64,000 nucleotides of DNA from Pseudeuparius sepicola (taxonomy: Eukaryota > Arthropoda > Insecta > Coleoptera > Anthribidae): the NCBI GenBank assembly GCA_963920635.1, contig OY987299.1:122141373-122205372 (forward strand). The letters run 5' to 3'. The notes under the pieces were generated by a model. That model worked only from the letters and a program-made list of their open reading frames with translations. It made no database searches and was not told the DNA's origin. Below are positions 24,212 to 36,434 of this stretch, piece after piece. Both the position numbers and the translations under genes were made by a program. Every line of letters starts with the position of its first letter. The first letter of the stretch is position 1.

Positions 24212-24567
24212 GATATTTTTTAATATACATCTTTGAAAACGGAAATTTTATCGGCATATTATAACAAATTTAATTGACAAAAAATAAACAATGCAGACAA
24301 TATAGTGTTTGGTATGTATGATGCGTTTCCATGGTTACTATCAAATTATTTCAAAGGTGCTTTGTTGTAAATTAGTTATTGTCAGATAAGGTGAATAAAA
24401 CGTCAAAAATATTACAGAAATGTATCTAAATATTGAAACACTTACGAATTAAAATACAAAATAGGTATATTATGTTAAATATCAGAGAGCATATAGAGTT
24501 TCTTAAATTTAGTTTACTTTGCTGTATATTTCTATTTTAAAGCCATATATTCGGTATTTTTATTCAG

Positions 24568-24605
24568 CGCACGGAAAGTTTTTCCATGCGCTGTTTCCGT
24601 GCGCT
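24568..24605. repeat. Small hairpin, GCGCACGGAAA stem
   Basis: GCGCACGGAAA and TTTCCGTGCGC pair across a short loop. The same CCGTGCGC word is found in the hairpin at 24088-24211. Confidence 0.6.
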
Positions 24606-24728
24606 AGCCCGAAAAAACCCATCTTTAATTATTGCTAAAACAGATGAAAATAAGGTGTTTTCAAAGAAGTATAATAAAAAATCATTTACACAGGTCTCTA
24701 ATAGTTATTTTTTATGTATCAAGGGAAT

Positions 24729-24929
24729 TATAAGGGCCTTAATTACCGATGGCAAAGTTTGCGTTCGGAGGGCCTCCGGCCCGAGGGACAGCAATTGCCT
24801 GAGGTTATTAAGACCCGCATTAATTCCTGTGGTACATAGATAATTTTATTTCTGACCGATTTCAATAAAATATTGTTCATTTTCAAAACGGAAAAAATGT
24901 TTATATTATAAGGGCCTTAATTACCGATG
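24729..24929. repeat. Direct repeat TTATAAGGGCCTTAATTACC
   Basis: A 24-bp block (TTATAAGGGCCTTAATTACC then GATG) occurs at about 24730 and again at about 24906. A GC-rich stem GGAGGGCCTCCGGCCC lies between. Identity of the element is unknown. Confidence 0.55.
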
Positions 24930-25389
24930 TTCAGTTTTCATTTCATAAATATATACCTACACATATATGTATATTAGCATTTTTTATTTTATTTTTACTT
25001 GTGAAAGGTAGAGGGAATTATAGAATCTATAATGTCCCAAGGGAGTTATGACCCTCTTTATTGATAGCGTAACTATGACGATATAAGCTTATAATATCCC
25101 GGTCAGAAATAAAAAAATTAGCAGGTTAAACTAATTCTCAGAGAATGAATTTGCCGCTGTCAGATGTGTGGGTTGCATTATTTTAAGAGAGGAAGAAAGT
25201 ATTTAACGAAGAAACCCAATTAGTGTCCAAGTCGTCTTCCAATTTTGAAAGACTTTTTGGGGGCATGGCATCACTTCCCTAGAAGATTTGACCATATTTA
25301 ATTATATCGCCTTTCTCGGTCGCAAAAAAAATCGGGAAAAAATATTGTTCGGCTTTATTTTCATGATGCACTTATAAAAAATAGTGTAA
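24930..25389. other. Receptor intron 2, unassigned
   Basis: AT-rich; no supported feature. Confidence 0.4.
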
Positions 25390-25724
25390 AAAATAAATTA
25401 AAAGTAAAAAAATATTTTTAAAAAAAGCTTTTATTTAAATGCGCTAAAAAGAATAAAATAATCTTTTCTTTTAAAACTTTTACTATCAACTTATAACGTC
25501 ATTCCACAATTTATATGATATAAAAGCTTGTCGCGAGATTTAAGTAGTGGTATTTACTTAGTTTGAAAACTTAAATCTCGCGACAAGCTTTTATATCATA
25601 TAAATTGTGGAATGACGTTATAAGTTGATAGTAAAAGTTTTAAAAGAAAAGATTATTTTATTCTTTTTAGCTCATTTAAATAAAAGCTTTTTTTAAAAAT
25701 ATTTTTTTACTTTTAATTTATTTT
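25390..25724. repeat. Near-perfect palindrome, 155-bp arms
   Basis: The left arm 25390-25544 and right arm 25570-25724 are almost exactly complementary; I saw one mismatch, in the AAATGCGCT/AGCTCATTT segment. The spacer is 25 bp. The inner arm ends CTCGCGACAAGCTTTTATAT. No CAGGGTG terminus or target duplication is evident, so the origin differs from the other fold-backs or the ends are lost. A transcript from either strand would fold into one long stem. Confidence 0.9.
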
Positions 25725-25844
25725 GTAATTTTTAGTTTGGCCAGGTGTCTGAGTCTATTCATCTCAGTTAACGCATCATTGTTGCAAGGTCGTTTGCCGG
25801 TTAGTTTAGAACAGTCTAGCTCTTCAATGAGGAGACCTTCTAAT

Positions 25845-26392
25845 GACCATCTTGGGTGTTCCGCCATGTTGGATTTAGAATGACGTCACACATATAATCA
25901 TGCATTGTCATCCAAATTAAACGTGTGTACAAAATTTCAGCTCGATCGGTTGAAATTTAACTAGTCCGCCATCTTGAGTGTTCCGCCATGTTGGATTTAG
26001 AATGACGTCACACATATAATCATGCATTGTCATCCAAATTAAACGTGTGTACAAAATTTCAGCTCGATCGGTTGAAATTTAACTAGTCCGCCATCTTGAG
26101 TGTTCCGCCATGTTGGATTTAGAATGACGTCACACATATAATCATGCATTGTCATCCAAATTAAACGTGTGTACAAAATTTCAGCTCGATCGGTTGAAAT
26201 TTAACTAGTCCGCCATCTTGGGTGATCCGCCATGTTGGATTTAGAATGACGTCACACATATAATCATGCATTGTCATCCAAATTAAACGTGTGTACAAAA
26301 TTTCAGCTCGATCGGTTGAAGATATCTGCTTCAAAATTGAGTTGCAAGATTCCACCCGAACAAATTACATACATACATACATACATACATTG
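25845..26392 (+). repeat. Four-copy 122-bp tandem array ending in (ACAT)n
   Basis: CCGCCATGTTGGATTTAGAA recurs at 25861, 25983, 26105 and 26227, an exact 122-bp period. Each unit carries the CRE palindrome TGACGTCA (25881, 26003, 26125, 26247) and ends with TACAAAATTTCAGCTCGATC. The fourth unit runs on into GATATCTGCTTCAAAATTGA, then GAGTTGCAAGATTCCACCCG and an (ACAT)n tract (26366-26390). The tail resembles the 3' end of RTE-type non-LTR retrotransposons, which often end in short simple repeats (inference). Confidence 0.8.
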
Positions 26393-27858
26393 CAAGTTAA
26401 ATAAAAGCTTTTAAAAAGGACGATTCTTTAACGTAAATGGTGCTTCCTACTGCAGCAACTGTACAGTAATACAGCCCAAAAATACCAATTTCGACAACTT
26501 TGCCAACAGCAATAATAAGTAAGTAATAATGATTTTCCGGCTCAACCGGTTTATGAAGATGAAATACAGGACACAGTCGGATAATATAATTAATATCGAA
26601 CTGATGCGCCATCTGTTCATCACAATCTAATTAAAAAATTACTAATTTTACACTGTGCTCCGTACTTTAACGAATCTTGACTTCCCTCGAACAGGCTCTG
26701 CAAATTAAGGTCGTTCTGCGCTGGCGATCCCGCCAAAGGGAGTCTAATTTCCAAATTAATATGGCGGCTCTATAATACAACAATAGTGATAGCCGGTCAG
26801 GCGAATAATTAATAGAAACCATTTAGTTGCAAAATTTGTTGTTTTGGTAGACGTATTGTGGGAGCATTTCTAATGGAAATTTGCTCGGAAGTTCGTTTGA
26901 AAACTGTGTAACTACTTTTATGCATATAAATTGTTATTCAAGCCTTTAGAAAGCCTTTATTGTCCGTAGTATAGTCATGGGTATATACAGTAACCAGTGA
27001 AGGCTCGTCCATAGGAGCTCTCGGGCTAGAAGCCTCCCATTATAAAATGATAAAAAAAACGAAAAAGTACAGTGCGGGAAATTTAACTAGACACTCCCCA
27101 GGAATGCTTAAAATCACGATAAACCTGCTTAGACTCGATTGATGACTTCACACACTCAGGCCGATTCTAACTACGATATTCTATGCGTTGCGGTATTTTG
27201 GGGAGTTTTTTATTTCCCAGATTATTTATTAACACATACCATAAGAAACCGAAAAAATGTTACGCACAACAGAAAATAAGTCATTCTAAACAATTAAGTT
27301 CGTTGTAATATACATAATATAGACTCAATGAAATTCAACAATTATTAAAGGTGGCTTTATACAGTACTCAGTATCGCTTCTCTATCACTCCATTATCATT
27401 TTATAGACCAGATTACAGCAGATTACACATATAAAAGTGGGTTATCTTCTAGTGAGATAGTAATGAAATTTTAAAGAAATGAAAACTGCATAAAAAGCTC
27501 GTGCAACAAGCAACATTTTGAACATTTATCTTTTTAAACATAATAAGCTCAATGAAAATAAAAAAAAACACTTACACGCAAATTGCTTTAGCGATTAAGT
27601 ACGTAGAAATAAATATAATCTTTCGATAATTATCGAGACATATGTTTGCCAGTGTAGCCAAACATTTTACAATTAACTGATGATAGGATACATCGCAAAA
27701 CAAGTATTTCCTTCTGTTAGCAACGACATATTTTGCAGAATTTTGAGACAAAATTCCAGTAGTTTAACACATCTGTAATTACGTACTGCTCTGTTTTTTT
27801 TTTCAATTAAATGATGATTACATATGGCCTGAATACCTGAATTGCGCTAAACACTATA
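26393..27858. other. Receptor intron 2, unassigned
   Basis: AT-rich with no supported gene. No element ends recognised. Confidence 0.4.
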
Positions 27859-29252
27859 CAGGGTGTCCCGAAATTAGCCTGCCATAATTTACCAGCGTAC
27901 TCTACGACCTAAAAAAATGAAAAAAGTTCCTATAAACATGGCCTCAAAAACGCCCCCTAATGGGGCTATAGCCCCCGAAAGGGGCAATTTCACAAACGGT
28001 TTTTTCTAAATATTTCCAGAACGAACAAAGATAAAATTCTGAAATTTGGTATGTGATGTACCTGTGAGATTTGACATTTGCCGAGGTAGCGATAGTTAGA
28101 CATTCTTAATCATAGGCGTCCTAAATGGGGGGGGGGGGGGGGTTAAGGGGTTAAAAATGCCCTAAATTTTTTTTGTGTGCTTTTTCCCCAAATTTTTTAC
28201 GAAATTATAAAATTTCAGGGTATTCTACGAAAAAATGGTGCTCTTGTTGAACTTTGATAGCGTGCATCGTGTTCGAGTAAAATCGTATTGAAATTTTTTT
28301 GCAGAGGGCCATGGAAATGCGTATTAGAAATTAGCCTGCGATATTTTACCACCTTGTTCTGCGACCCAAAAAAATGAAAAAGTTCCTATAAACATGGCCT
28401 CAAAAATGCCCCCTAAGAGGGCTATAGCTCCCGAAATGGACACTTTGGCAAACGGTTTTTTCTAAATATTTCCAGAACGAGCAAAGATAAAATTCTGAAA
28501 TGTGGTATGTGATATACCTGGGAGAATAAATCATGAAAAAAGCGCACAAAAAAATTTGGGATATTTTTAACCCCTTGAACCCCCTTATTTGGGACGCCTA
28601 TGATGAAGAATGTCAAACTATCTCACAGGTATATCACACACCAAATTTCATAATTTTATCTTTGTTCGTTCTGGAAATATTTAGAAAAAACCGTTTGCTA
28701 AAGTGTCCATTTCGGGGGCTATAGCCCCCTTAGGGGACTTTTTTGAGGCCATGTTTATAGGAACTTTTTTCATTTTTTTATACCAAAAAAGATGGTGGTA
28801 AATTATGGCATGCTAATTTCTAATAGGCATTTTCATGGCACTGCAAAAAATTTTCAAAACGAGTTTACTCGAAAACGATGCATGCTATCGAAATTCGACA
28901 AGAGCACCTTTTCTTCGTAGAATACCTTCAACTTTCATATTTCGCAAGAAATCTGGAAAAAGTATACAAAAAAATTTTGGAGAAATTTTAACTCTTGAAC
29001 CTCCCCATTTGGGACGCCTATGATTAAGAATGTCTAAGTATCGGTACCTCGGTAAATGTCAAATTTTACAGGTACATCACATACCAAATTTCAGAATTTT
29101 ATCTTTGTTCGTTCTGGAAATATTTATAGAAACCCGTTTGTGAAACTTCCCCTTTCGGGGGCTATAGCCCCATTAGGGGGCATTTTTGAGGCCATGTTTA
29201 TAGGAACTTTTTTAATTTTTTTAGGTCATAGAACACGCTGGTAAATTAAGTC
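27859..29252. mobile_element. CAGGGTGTCCCGAAATTAGC fold-back with internal repeats
   Basis: The left end is CAGGGTGTCCCGAAATTAGC. Its module (AAAGTTCCTATAAACATGGC, CTATAGCCCCCGAAA, TTTCTAAATATTTCCAGAAC) occurs four times: directly at 27900 and 28370, and inverted at about 28670 and 29110. The right terminus is degraded (CACGCTGGTAAATTAAG). A run of 16 G lies at 28127-28142. This is a fold-back in which each arm holds two module copies. Confidence 0.75.
28127..28142 (+). repeat. Poly-G tract, 16 bases
   Basis: An uninterrupted run of G inside the fold-back. The matching positions in the other module copies (ACCCCCTTATTTGGGA, CCTCCCCATTTGGGA) are short, so the tract expanded in this copy. Confidence 0.85.
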
Positions 29253-29419
29253 TTTCATTGGTAGAAAAAGTATTATTATCCCAACCAGATAAAGTTGCAA
29301 GTCACAATTTTACGCGACACTTTTCTAGAAATATATACGACAAGAACAAGTGGATATGTGGATGCGCGACAAATTAAATGCATTGTTTTGTTTTCCCTGT
29401 TTACCGTTTTAAAATTATA

Positions 29420-29660
29420 CAGGGTGGTTTACTTTTAAGGTACCAAACTGTAACAGGTGATAGATTTTCAAAAAATAATGGCACTTTCTCGTGTAAAGTA
29501 TACATTTTTAAGGCCTTATAAGAAAGTTACAGGACGTTAAAGTTTTAAAAAATATGTGGACTTTATCAAACACGTTGAACAACCAGTGGCGGAGAAGGGG
29601 GTAATCAGTACAATTGTTATTAGAAAAAAAATCACCTCGTATTGTAATAAAAAGTATTGA
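29420..29660 (+). mobile_element. Lone CAGGGTGGTTTACTTTTAAG element end
   Basis: A left terminus flanked by TA, without a matching right terminus nearby. Treated as a half element. Confidence 0.45.
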
Positions 29661-29680
29661 ATTTTTTATGTAGATTTTGG

Positions 29681-29833
29681 GCTGGTTCATACAGCTTCTT
29701 TATCTCTTAATTTTTCTTTATCTTTAAGAAATCTTAAATGTCATTGGTCAGTTCAAAGCAAGGGACAAATGACATTGGTTATTTCTTAAAGATAAAGTAA
29801 AGTTAAAAGATAAAGAAGCTGCATGAACCAGGC
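29681..29833. mobile_element. 150-bp MITE (GGTTCATRCAGCTTCTTTAT)
   Basis: GCTGGTTCATACAGCTTCTT at the left is mirrored by AAGAAGCTGCATGAACCAGG at the right, and pairing continues through TTATCTTTAAGAAAT. The stem covers most of the element, with a loop around TCAGTTCAAAGC. Flanking TTTT on both sides may be the target duplication but is ambiguous. Unrelated in sequence to the CAGGGTG elements. Confidence 0.8.
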
Positions 29834-32227
29834 TTTTAATTGTAAACAAAAAGGTCCTCTTGGCATTTTTTTTATTTTTTTTTTGTATTATTTCTGGGTA
29901 TTTCTGAAAAATTAACTAAAAAATTTGCTCCATAAGTAAGACTCAAAGTAAAAAAATGCGTTTCTTCCTTTAAAAGAAGTAACTTTTTCGAATAAACTTA
30001 CCCGTTCGAGCTTTTACTTTTCGAGATACAGAGCTTAACATTAATTTTATCTTCTCTATAAATGTTTTAGACCCTGTATCTTCAAAAGTATGGACTTAAA
30101 TAGGTAAGTATTGTATTAAATTGCTGCCGTTGTATTTTACGTCAATAAAATATTATTAAATTCCAGAATGCCAATACTGACGGAAATTCCTTTGATTTGA
30201 CGTATCACAAGACCTTCTATGACTATTCCAAAAAATTCAATAAGATGACCGGCCGCAATTTTTAAAACATTTTTTCTTAAAATATTGCTACTTATACCAT
30301 CTGGTAAATCAGCTCTGAAATTCTTTAAAAATATCCCATTTCCTCAATATTTTGGTTGGGGGGAGCTGACTTTACGTTCTTACAGCATTTTATAAATTCA
30401 ATAACATAAAAAAGCCGCGTACTTTAAAATTTCTAAAGGTGGCTTTCGAGAGGTTTTATGTTTCTGTGTGGAGCTTTAATTTTACCTGAATAACTCGCAT
30501 TGATTTGAATCTTTTGAACTCTGAAACTTTTAAAAGGATTTTACGGCCGACGTTAACTTTAAGCTCCTTCTCGAAATTTACCACTGCTTAATGTCCTGAA
30601 ATATAAAAGTCATATATCAAATACCAAAAGAATGTACCACAAGTTTTATTAATAGATATCTACAATGCAACACGGTGTTTAGTTATGTAGGATTTGCGAG
30701 GAATTCGAATATGGCAAACTTAATATGCAGGGTGTTGTTAAAAAGTTATTTAAAAAAATCCCCTTTTACAAAAAATTGTGAAGTTGGATTTTAAGACGGA
30801 CTATTAGTAATGAGTATACGGGAGTAAACAATGTTGTTGGTTTTCATTTCTGACTTTTGATTTGACCCAGGAACTCTTTAAAGTAAGAGGGCCCAGCAAT
30901 ATACTTTCCAAAGTGAGGCCTATTCTTTCCACATTCTAATGGTAACAGTGATGCCAAGTATGTCATTTTATTAGAGAATCTATGAATATAACAAGTATTA
31001 CAAGTACCTAGATTGTTAGTAAAAATTAATAATGGTTTACATGATTTCTAAAAATTAGACTTGACGTTGTGTCAACAAGTGCAGAATATGGCAACTGCCA
31101 AATGAAACAAATTTATTTTATAGTTGAAATTGATTTCCAGCGATTATTTCCACGAATTTAAGTAGTAAGTATGGTATGTCAGTACCGATTTTACCCCCAC
31201 TCAGCTTTCCACAGGTAAGAACCTACGTAGTTGTAGAATATTGGTTACAATAATTTTCAGTGGCATGTTTCTAGCCAGGAAAGTGCTTTTAATCTGGTCG
31301 TAAAATAAACCTTAAAAACTTATTTACAATTTGTCGCTATTGCACCTAGTTACCAGGTTCCTCAATCAATTTTTAATGTGTATACTTGAACTTTAATCCC
31401 TTGTTGAATGTATCTACCCAAAGAACTTTCACAGTTTTCGGGATGGACTAACAAGAATAGGTCTAGTAGTTCTAATCACGTAGTTTTTCTCGGTGTTCAT
31501 TAGTCCAAATTTTTGTAATTTTATTTCTCTCTCAAGGGTATCTCACAAACTTAAAATAAACTGGTAGATAAACTCTTTGAAAAAACTGTGTAAGGATGCT
31601 GTAGTTAATAAACTGAAGACTTGACTGAAGCTACCTAATTAATATTTTAAAATTTACGAAAAAGACTTCTGTTTTGAACTACCTATAGTAATGCCCACCT
31701 AATGGGAATCGTAGGATTCCTAAAGGTGATACAGGAAAAATCTGGTTGGAATTATCGGGACTACAGGAGGTCTCTTATCCAAGAGGGCATTAATTTGCTT
31801 ATATTATTTTCATGCCACTATTAATAAACCTTCAGGTCAAAGGCTCTTAAAAAAGGTGCTTTACCTTTAACTGACACATCTGAGTATCTGGGAAGTAGAA
31901 AACTTAAAAATGATTCCAATGCATATGTTGCAGAGGCTACAAGAAATGGGTAAATCGGTTCAAAGATTATCAACATTCAACATTTCCTGTTATTAGAACT
32001 ATAATAAGGGTAGGATTTTTAGATAATATTTATAACTCAATTCATTATTTCATAACGCATATGTAAATATTCCAAGTCATTTTTGCTCTGTAATTTAACG
32101 CAATTCAAATTTGAAGGTTGCTTGGAAATATTTTGCCCCTTTTAGAATCTATGGCACTGACCTGTCACATAAAACATAAAACCTGATGGCAGTTGGACCC
32201 TGATATATAACATAGCCTTGTACTGTA
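29834..32227. other. Receptor intron 2, unassigned
   Basis: Mostly single-copy-looking AT-rich DNA. A lone GCAGGGTGTTGTTAAAAAG terminus lies near 30727. No gene recognised. Confidence 0.4.
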
Positions 32228-33752
32228 CAGGGTGGGCCAAATTGGACACTTTTAAAGGGAAAATCCTATTTTTGACGGAGATAGACGAAAACTGATATCG
32301 GTGTCTGAGGCTCATTTTTTATGATAAATTTAATGGCGAAAACCGCAAATCGATATCTGTCACCGTTCTTGAGTTACAGGGTGTTTTTCGAAAATGTGCG
32401 TTTTCGAAAAGTGGCCGTAACTTTTTTCGGTTTGAAAATTTTGTGTTTCTGTAAAAACATTCTTAAAGCACTTTTTTACGTGGAATCCAATGCTGCTACT
32501 ACATTTTCTAGTCAATGGTTTAAGAGTTACGGATAAAAAATATTATTTTTTAAATGGAACACCCCGTATAGTTTTGCGTTTTTTAATAGAGCAAAAAATT
32601 ACATTTCCAAAAATATATAATACTTAAGGATTTACTTAAGTAGTTATCAATTACTAATAGCTTTTTTGATTTCATGTGTATAATTGGAAGCACGCCCTTT
32701 CAACAAGTAGGCTTTGGACGGTGAGACGATGAAACAACCAAGGAAAAATGTTTACTGTTACCTACCTGTCAAATTTTCAGTTAGGCTGTTTAGGCAGGGT
32801 AAAGATTTTTCTATTTTTGTGTAATTTATAAACTTTATAACATACCTACAATGAAATTTGACAGTTATGAAAAATGGGATATGTTTTATACTATCCGGGG
32901 GAAAATACAGATGCAACGAGCAATTTATACTACGAGCGGTATCCAGAGAGAAGACATCCTTTCAAGCACATTTTTGCAAGATTGCGACACAATTTCATTA
33001 ATAGTGTTAGAGTAATAGTTAATAGATTTGATTAATAGTAGGCCGAAAAGGTAGGTACGAGTTAAACAGGCATTTTGCAGTTTGCCCAAATTGTATGAAA
33101 CAGACTATCATATCCCATTTTTCATAATTTTCAAATTTCATTGTAGGTATGTTGTAAAGTTCATAAATTACACAAAAATACAAAAATCTATACCCTGCCT
33201 AAACAGCCTAACTGAAAATTTGACAGGTAGGTAACAGTAAACATTTTTCCTTGGTTGTTTCATTGTCTCACCGTCCAAAGCCTACTTGTTGAAAGGGCGT
33301 GCTTCCAATTATACACATGAAATCATAAAAGCCATTAGTAATTGATAACTACTTAAGTAAATCGTTAAGTGTTATATATTTTTGGAATGGTAATTTTTTG
33401 CTCTATTAAAAAATGCAAAAATATACATAAAAAATAATATTTTTTATCCGTAACTCTTAAACCATTGACTAGAAAAAAATGTAGTGGCAGCATTGGATTC
33501 TACGTAAAAAAGTGCTTTAAGAATGTTACAGAAACACAAAATTTTCAACCCGAAAAAAGTTACGGTCACTTTTCGAAAACGCACATTTTCGAAAAACGCC
33601 CTGTAACTCAAGAACGGTGACAGATATCGATTTGCGGTTTTCGCCATTAAGTTTATCATAAAAAATGAGCCTCAGACACCGATATCAGTTTTCGTCTATC
33701 TCCGTCAAAAATAGGAGTTTCCCTTTAAAAGAGACTAATTTGGCCCACCCTG
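32228..33752. mobile_element. CAGGGTGGGCCAAATTGG fold-back, long arms
   Basis: The left end CAGGGTGGGCCAAATTGGAC pairs with the right end GGCCCACCCTG. Pairing can be followed through GGTGTCTGAGGCTCATTTTT, TGCGTTTTCGAAAAGTG, AAGTAGGCTTTGGACGGTGA and TACCTACCTGTCAAATTTTC to a centre near 33000. The arms are therefore about 700 bp each. Two 71-codon frames at 32321 and 33444 are mirror images of the same repeat, not genes. Confidence 0.9.
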
Positions 33753-34136
33753 GACTGTACAAGCTTCCTTGTGGTCTCCTCTGATTTGACCGGATGCAGA
33801 AAAATTAGCAGATAAATGTCGTAGGGATTGCCGAAAGGGTTATTTCGATGCGAGCCTGGGGACTATGCATGCAACGCCTCCCCAGCGGAGCTTAATCAAC
33901 GTCACAGCCAGCTTACGCGCAGATCTCAAAGTCAAATGAGGTGCAAACTTTGTCCACCGTCGGTATACGGGATTCGGGATCACCGGCATAACAGGAACAG
34001 GGAACAGAGCTCCGGGCCTTGTGTCTGCGCACGGAGCAACATCTTGGGACACGGCATTGCGTTATGCCTTAACCCCAGGTGGCTGTCAACGGATGCTAAT
34101 AATAATTCTTTCTCTTACGATTTCTAGTTTCATTAC
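33753..34136. other. Unassigned GC-moderate patch
   Basis: A 99-codon open frame at 33828-34127 is cysteine- and arginine-containing but has no recognised motif, and an equally long frame exists on the other strand. No splice evidence. Confidence 0.3.
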
Positions 34137-34503
34137 TACGGAAGCGTAGAAGGGCAACGTAGTAATTTTTTTTAAAAATCAGACTTTTTTCTCAAAATTT
34201 TGAGATTTTTTCAAAATTTTGACCTTTTTCTCAGAATTTTACAATTCGGACTTTTTTCTCAGAATTTTAAAATTCAGACTTTTTTCTCTGAATTTTAAAA
34301 TTCAGACTTTTTCTCAAAATTTTGACTTTATTCTCAAAATTTTGAGATTTTTCTCAAAATTTTTACTTTTTTCTCCAAATTTTAAAATTCAGAGTTATTT
34401 CTCTGAATTTTAAAATTCAGACTTTTTTTCCCAAAATTTTGAATTTTTTAAAAAAAGTCTGAAATTTAAAAAAATTACTACGTGGCCCTTCTACGCTTCC
34501 GTA
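34137..34503. mobile_element. MITE built of CAAAATTTTGA simple repeats, 6-bp target duplication
   Basis: The ends TACGGAAGCGTAGAAGGGC and the complement GCCCTTCTACGCTTCCGTA are inverted repeats of about 37 bp including ACGTAGTAATTTTTTT. CATTAC flanks both sides (34131-34136 and 34504-34509). The interior is a degenerate array of units near 20-30 bp built on GACTTTTTTCTCAAAATTTT and GAATTTTAAAATTC, so it is internally palindromic as well. Confidence 0.85.
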
Positions 34504-36434
34504 CATTACTAATTTGTAATTTAAATTTTTCCTCTAAAATACACACACTCAAAAATGTTTTGCATATTATGTGAAATTCTGCTGTGAACGTGATTATTTG
34601 TGCATTAAAATAAAATAATTTTGTTGTTGTTTTAAATTTTTAGACAATAATTCATAGATTATTGAGTAGATACAATTCGAAATAATATATTTCCTATTAA
34701 TAAAAAAGAAATTTACCTTCCGTAGTTTTAGAAACGACTGTTGTGTTTGGAAACAGAAAAATAAACAATTATTTCAATTTTTATTAAGTAAACTTTTTGC
34801 AGTATACAGGATGATTTTTTTAGGACTACCACCGCGATTTTCTAGCTTGTTTTGCGCCGTGCGCAAGGAACAAAAATTTGTCAATTTTGGACAGGTAAGC
34901 GGTGCTGCAAAAGAAATCAGCATCAATGGCCAACTTGTCGCGCAATATTAAAAGAATCTCAAATTGAGCAAAACTATACCCCGATTACTGTAAGAAGTCC
35001 CGATTTTGTCAGATGACATTCTCCACAAAATCCCTAGGAATTTTCTGTTAACCATGCGTATAATATTGGTATATGTGTCTCAACCAGTTAATGACGTCAC
35101 TCATTGATTTATGATGTGAAAAGTTACCCAAGTGATACGAAAAAAAGAGCATAATAAAATAAAAACCCCATTGCAATCACGATTATACGGCTACAAATAA
35201 AAATAACCATGACTACAACTCATTTTAATAATAATTTCAAACGTCATAGAAACACTTTCCATTTTGGTATTTTGGTATAATCAGCTGCTTTTGGCAGCGG
35301 CAGCGTCTATGTGCGGACTCAGGCAAATTTAGCTTCGGTGTGTCAAAGTGACAGTGAAGGTTTTCCAGATCGTTCAAACTGGTTCAAACATTCGGCAGTG
35401 AAAATATTCGCGGATTTTCTACGTTTCGTGAGTTTTACCGTTATCTGTGTTGTTCTTGTTCTTGTTACTTTTCGTGTTATTAGTGCAAATGGGCTCGTTA
35501 CTGACCTGAACTTATGACCCGGTTGCATTTTTTGCTGAATTGATGCCAACTTAGGATATCGAAATTACCAATTGACAGTCCCGGTAAGGACTTCTTAAAA
35601 TAATTTGACTATATTAATAGCCATGGAATGTTCATTTTAAGAGACAGAGGAAAACTTTTATATTGAAATTGATGGCACTGAGAAGCATTATCCATCCAGG
35701 TGCTCAGAAAGTTTCAGCAAATTACACAGGGTCTTCGGCTCTCTTGAGACCATGAAAATTTTTGTCGATTTTAAGTTTTTTTAGTACAGCGCGAAAAGTT
35801 CGGCATGGAGGCCCATTCCTTTTTTAACGTCGCCTCGCTAGCCAAAATTGCCATATTTTATTTTCTTACGTATTTTCTGTGCGGCCCAAAATAAGCGAGA
35901 ATATCGCTTAATAAGAAATAAACAAAAAATATTTCATAGCCTCAAGAGAGCCGAAGACCTTGTGTAATTTTCTGAAACTATCCGAGTACCCAGTTGCATA
36001 AAGCTTCTTAGTGCCATCAATTTTCAATATAAAAGTTTTTCTCTGTCTCTTAAAATAAACATTCCACGGCTAATAATAGTTTTGCTCAATTTAAGGTTTT
36101 TTTAATATTGCGCGACAAATTATACGAAATTTGTATCCAATAAGAATATCCTAATAGCCCTTGTTGCCACTATTTTTTTCTATTTTTTCTATGTACCAAT
36201 CAATATTGATCGTGCGCAAATATATTCTTTTAGGCAGGGAATTCAAAATACAATCCGACAATATTTAAACGGCTCTCCGTTTAAACTTTAAAACAAGTCA
36301 ATACAGCTTGTAGAAACACAGCAATTGGGCAATATTTCAGCCAACCATTGCTCGAGGGCTGTGGCGGCACGGTTTTAGCGGGAATTTGAATAATTATTTT
36401 TTTGGCATTTCCCATATAATATCTATACCGAGGA
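34504..36434. repeat. Fold-back repeat with a ~630-bp insertion
   Basis: Arms can be matched: 34880-34976 and 35606-35800 on the left, 35925-36125 on the right (landmarks GTCGCGCAATATT, TTTTAAGAGACAGAGG, GGGTCTTCGGCTCTCTTGAG). The right arm is continuous where the left is split at about 34976-35605, exposing an insertion. A third, partial copy lies near 60775-60960. A lone ACAGGATGATTTTT end is at about 34805. Confidence 0.65.
34977..35605. mobile_element. Inserted element of unknown type within a fold-back arm
   Basis: Compared with the uninterrupted arm (GAGCAAAACTATTATTAGCC on the other side), about 630 bp are inserted after AACTAT. ACTAT recurs at the right junction, a possible 5-bp target duplication. 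The ends share an inverted TAAGAAGTCC word. The interior is more GC-rich at 35280-35530 and contains opposed 68-codon frames without motifs. Confidence 0.5.

Noticed and set aside
25845..26330. Possible CRISPR array
   Set aside because: The 122-bp units are contiguous without unique spacers and the context is eukaryotic.
32321..33659. Two near-identical 71-codon frames in opposite orientation
   Set aside because: Mirror arms of the fold-back at 32228-33752; no protein motif.
33828..34127. A 99-codon frame with several Cys
   Set aside because: Spacing of Cys fits no finger, and the opposite strand is equally open.
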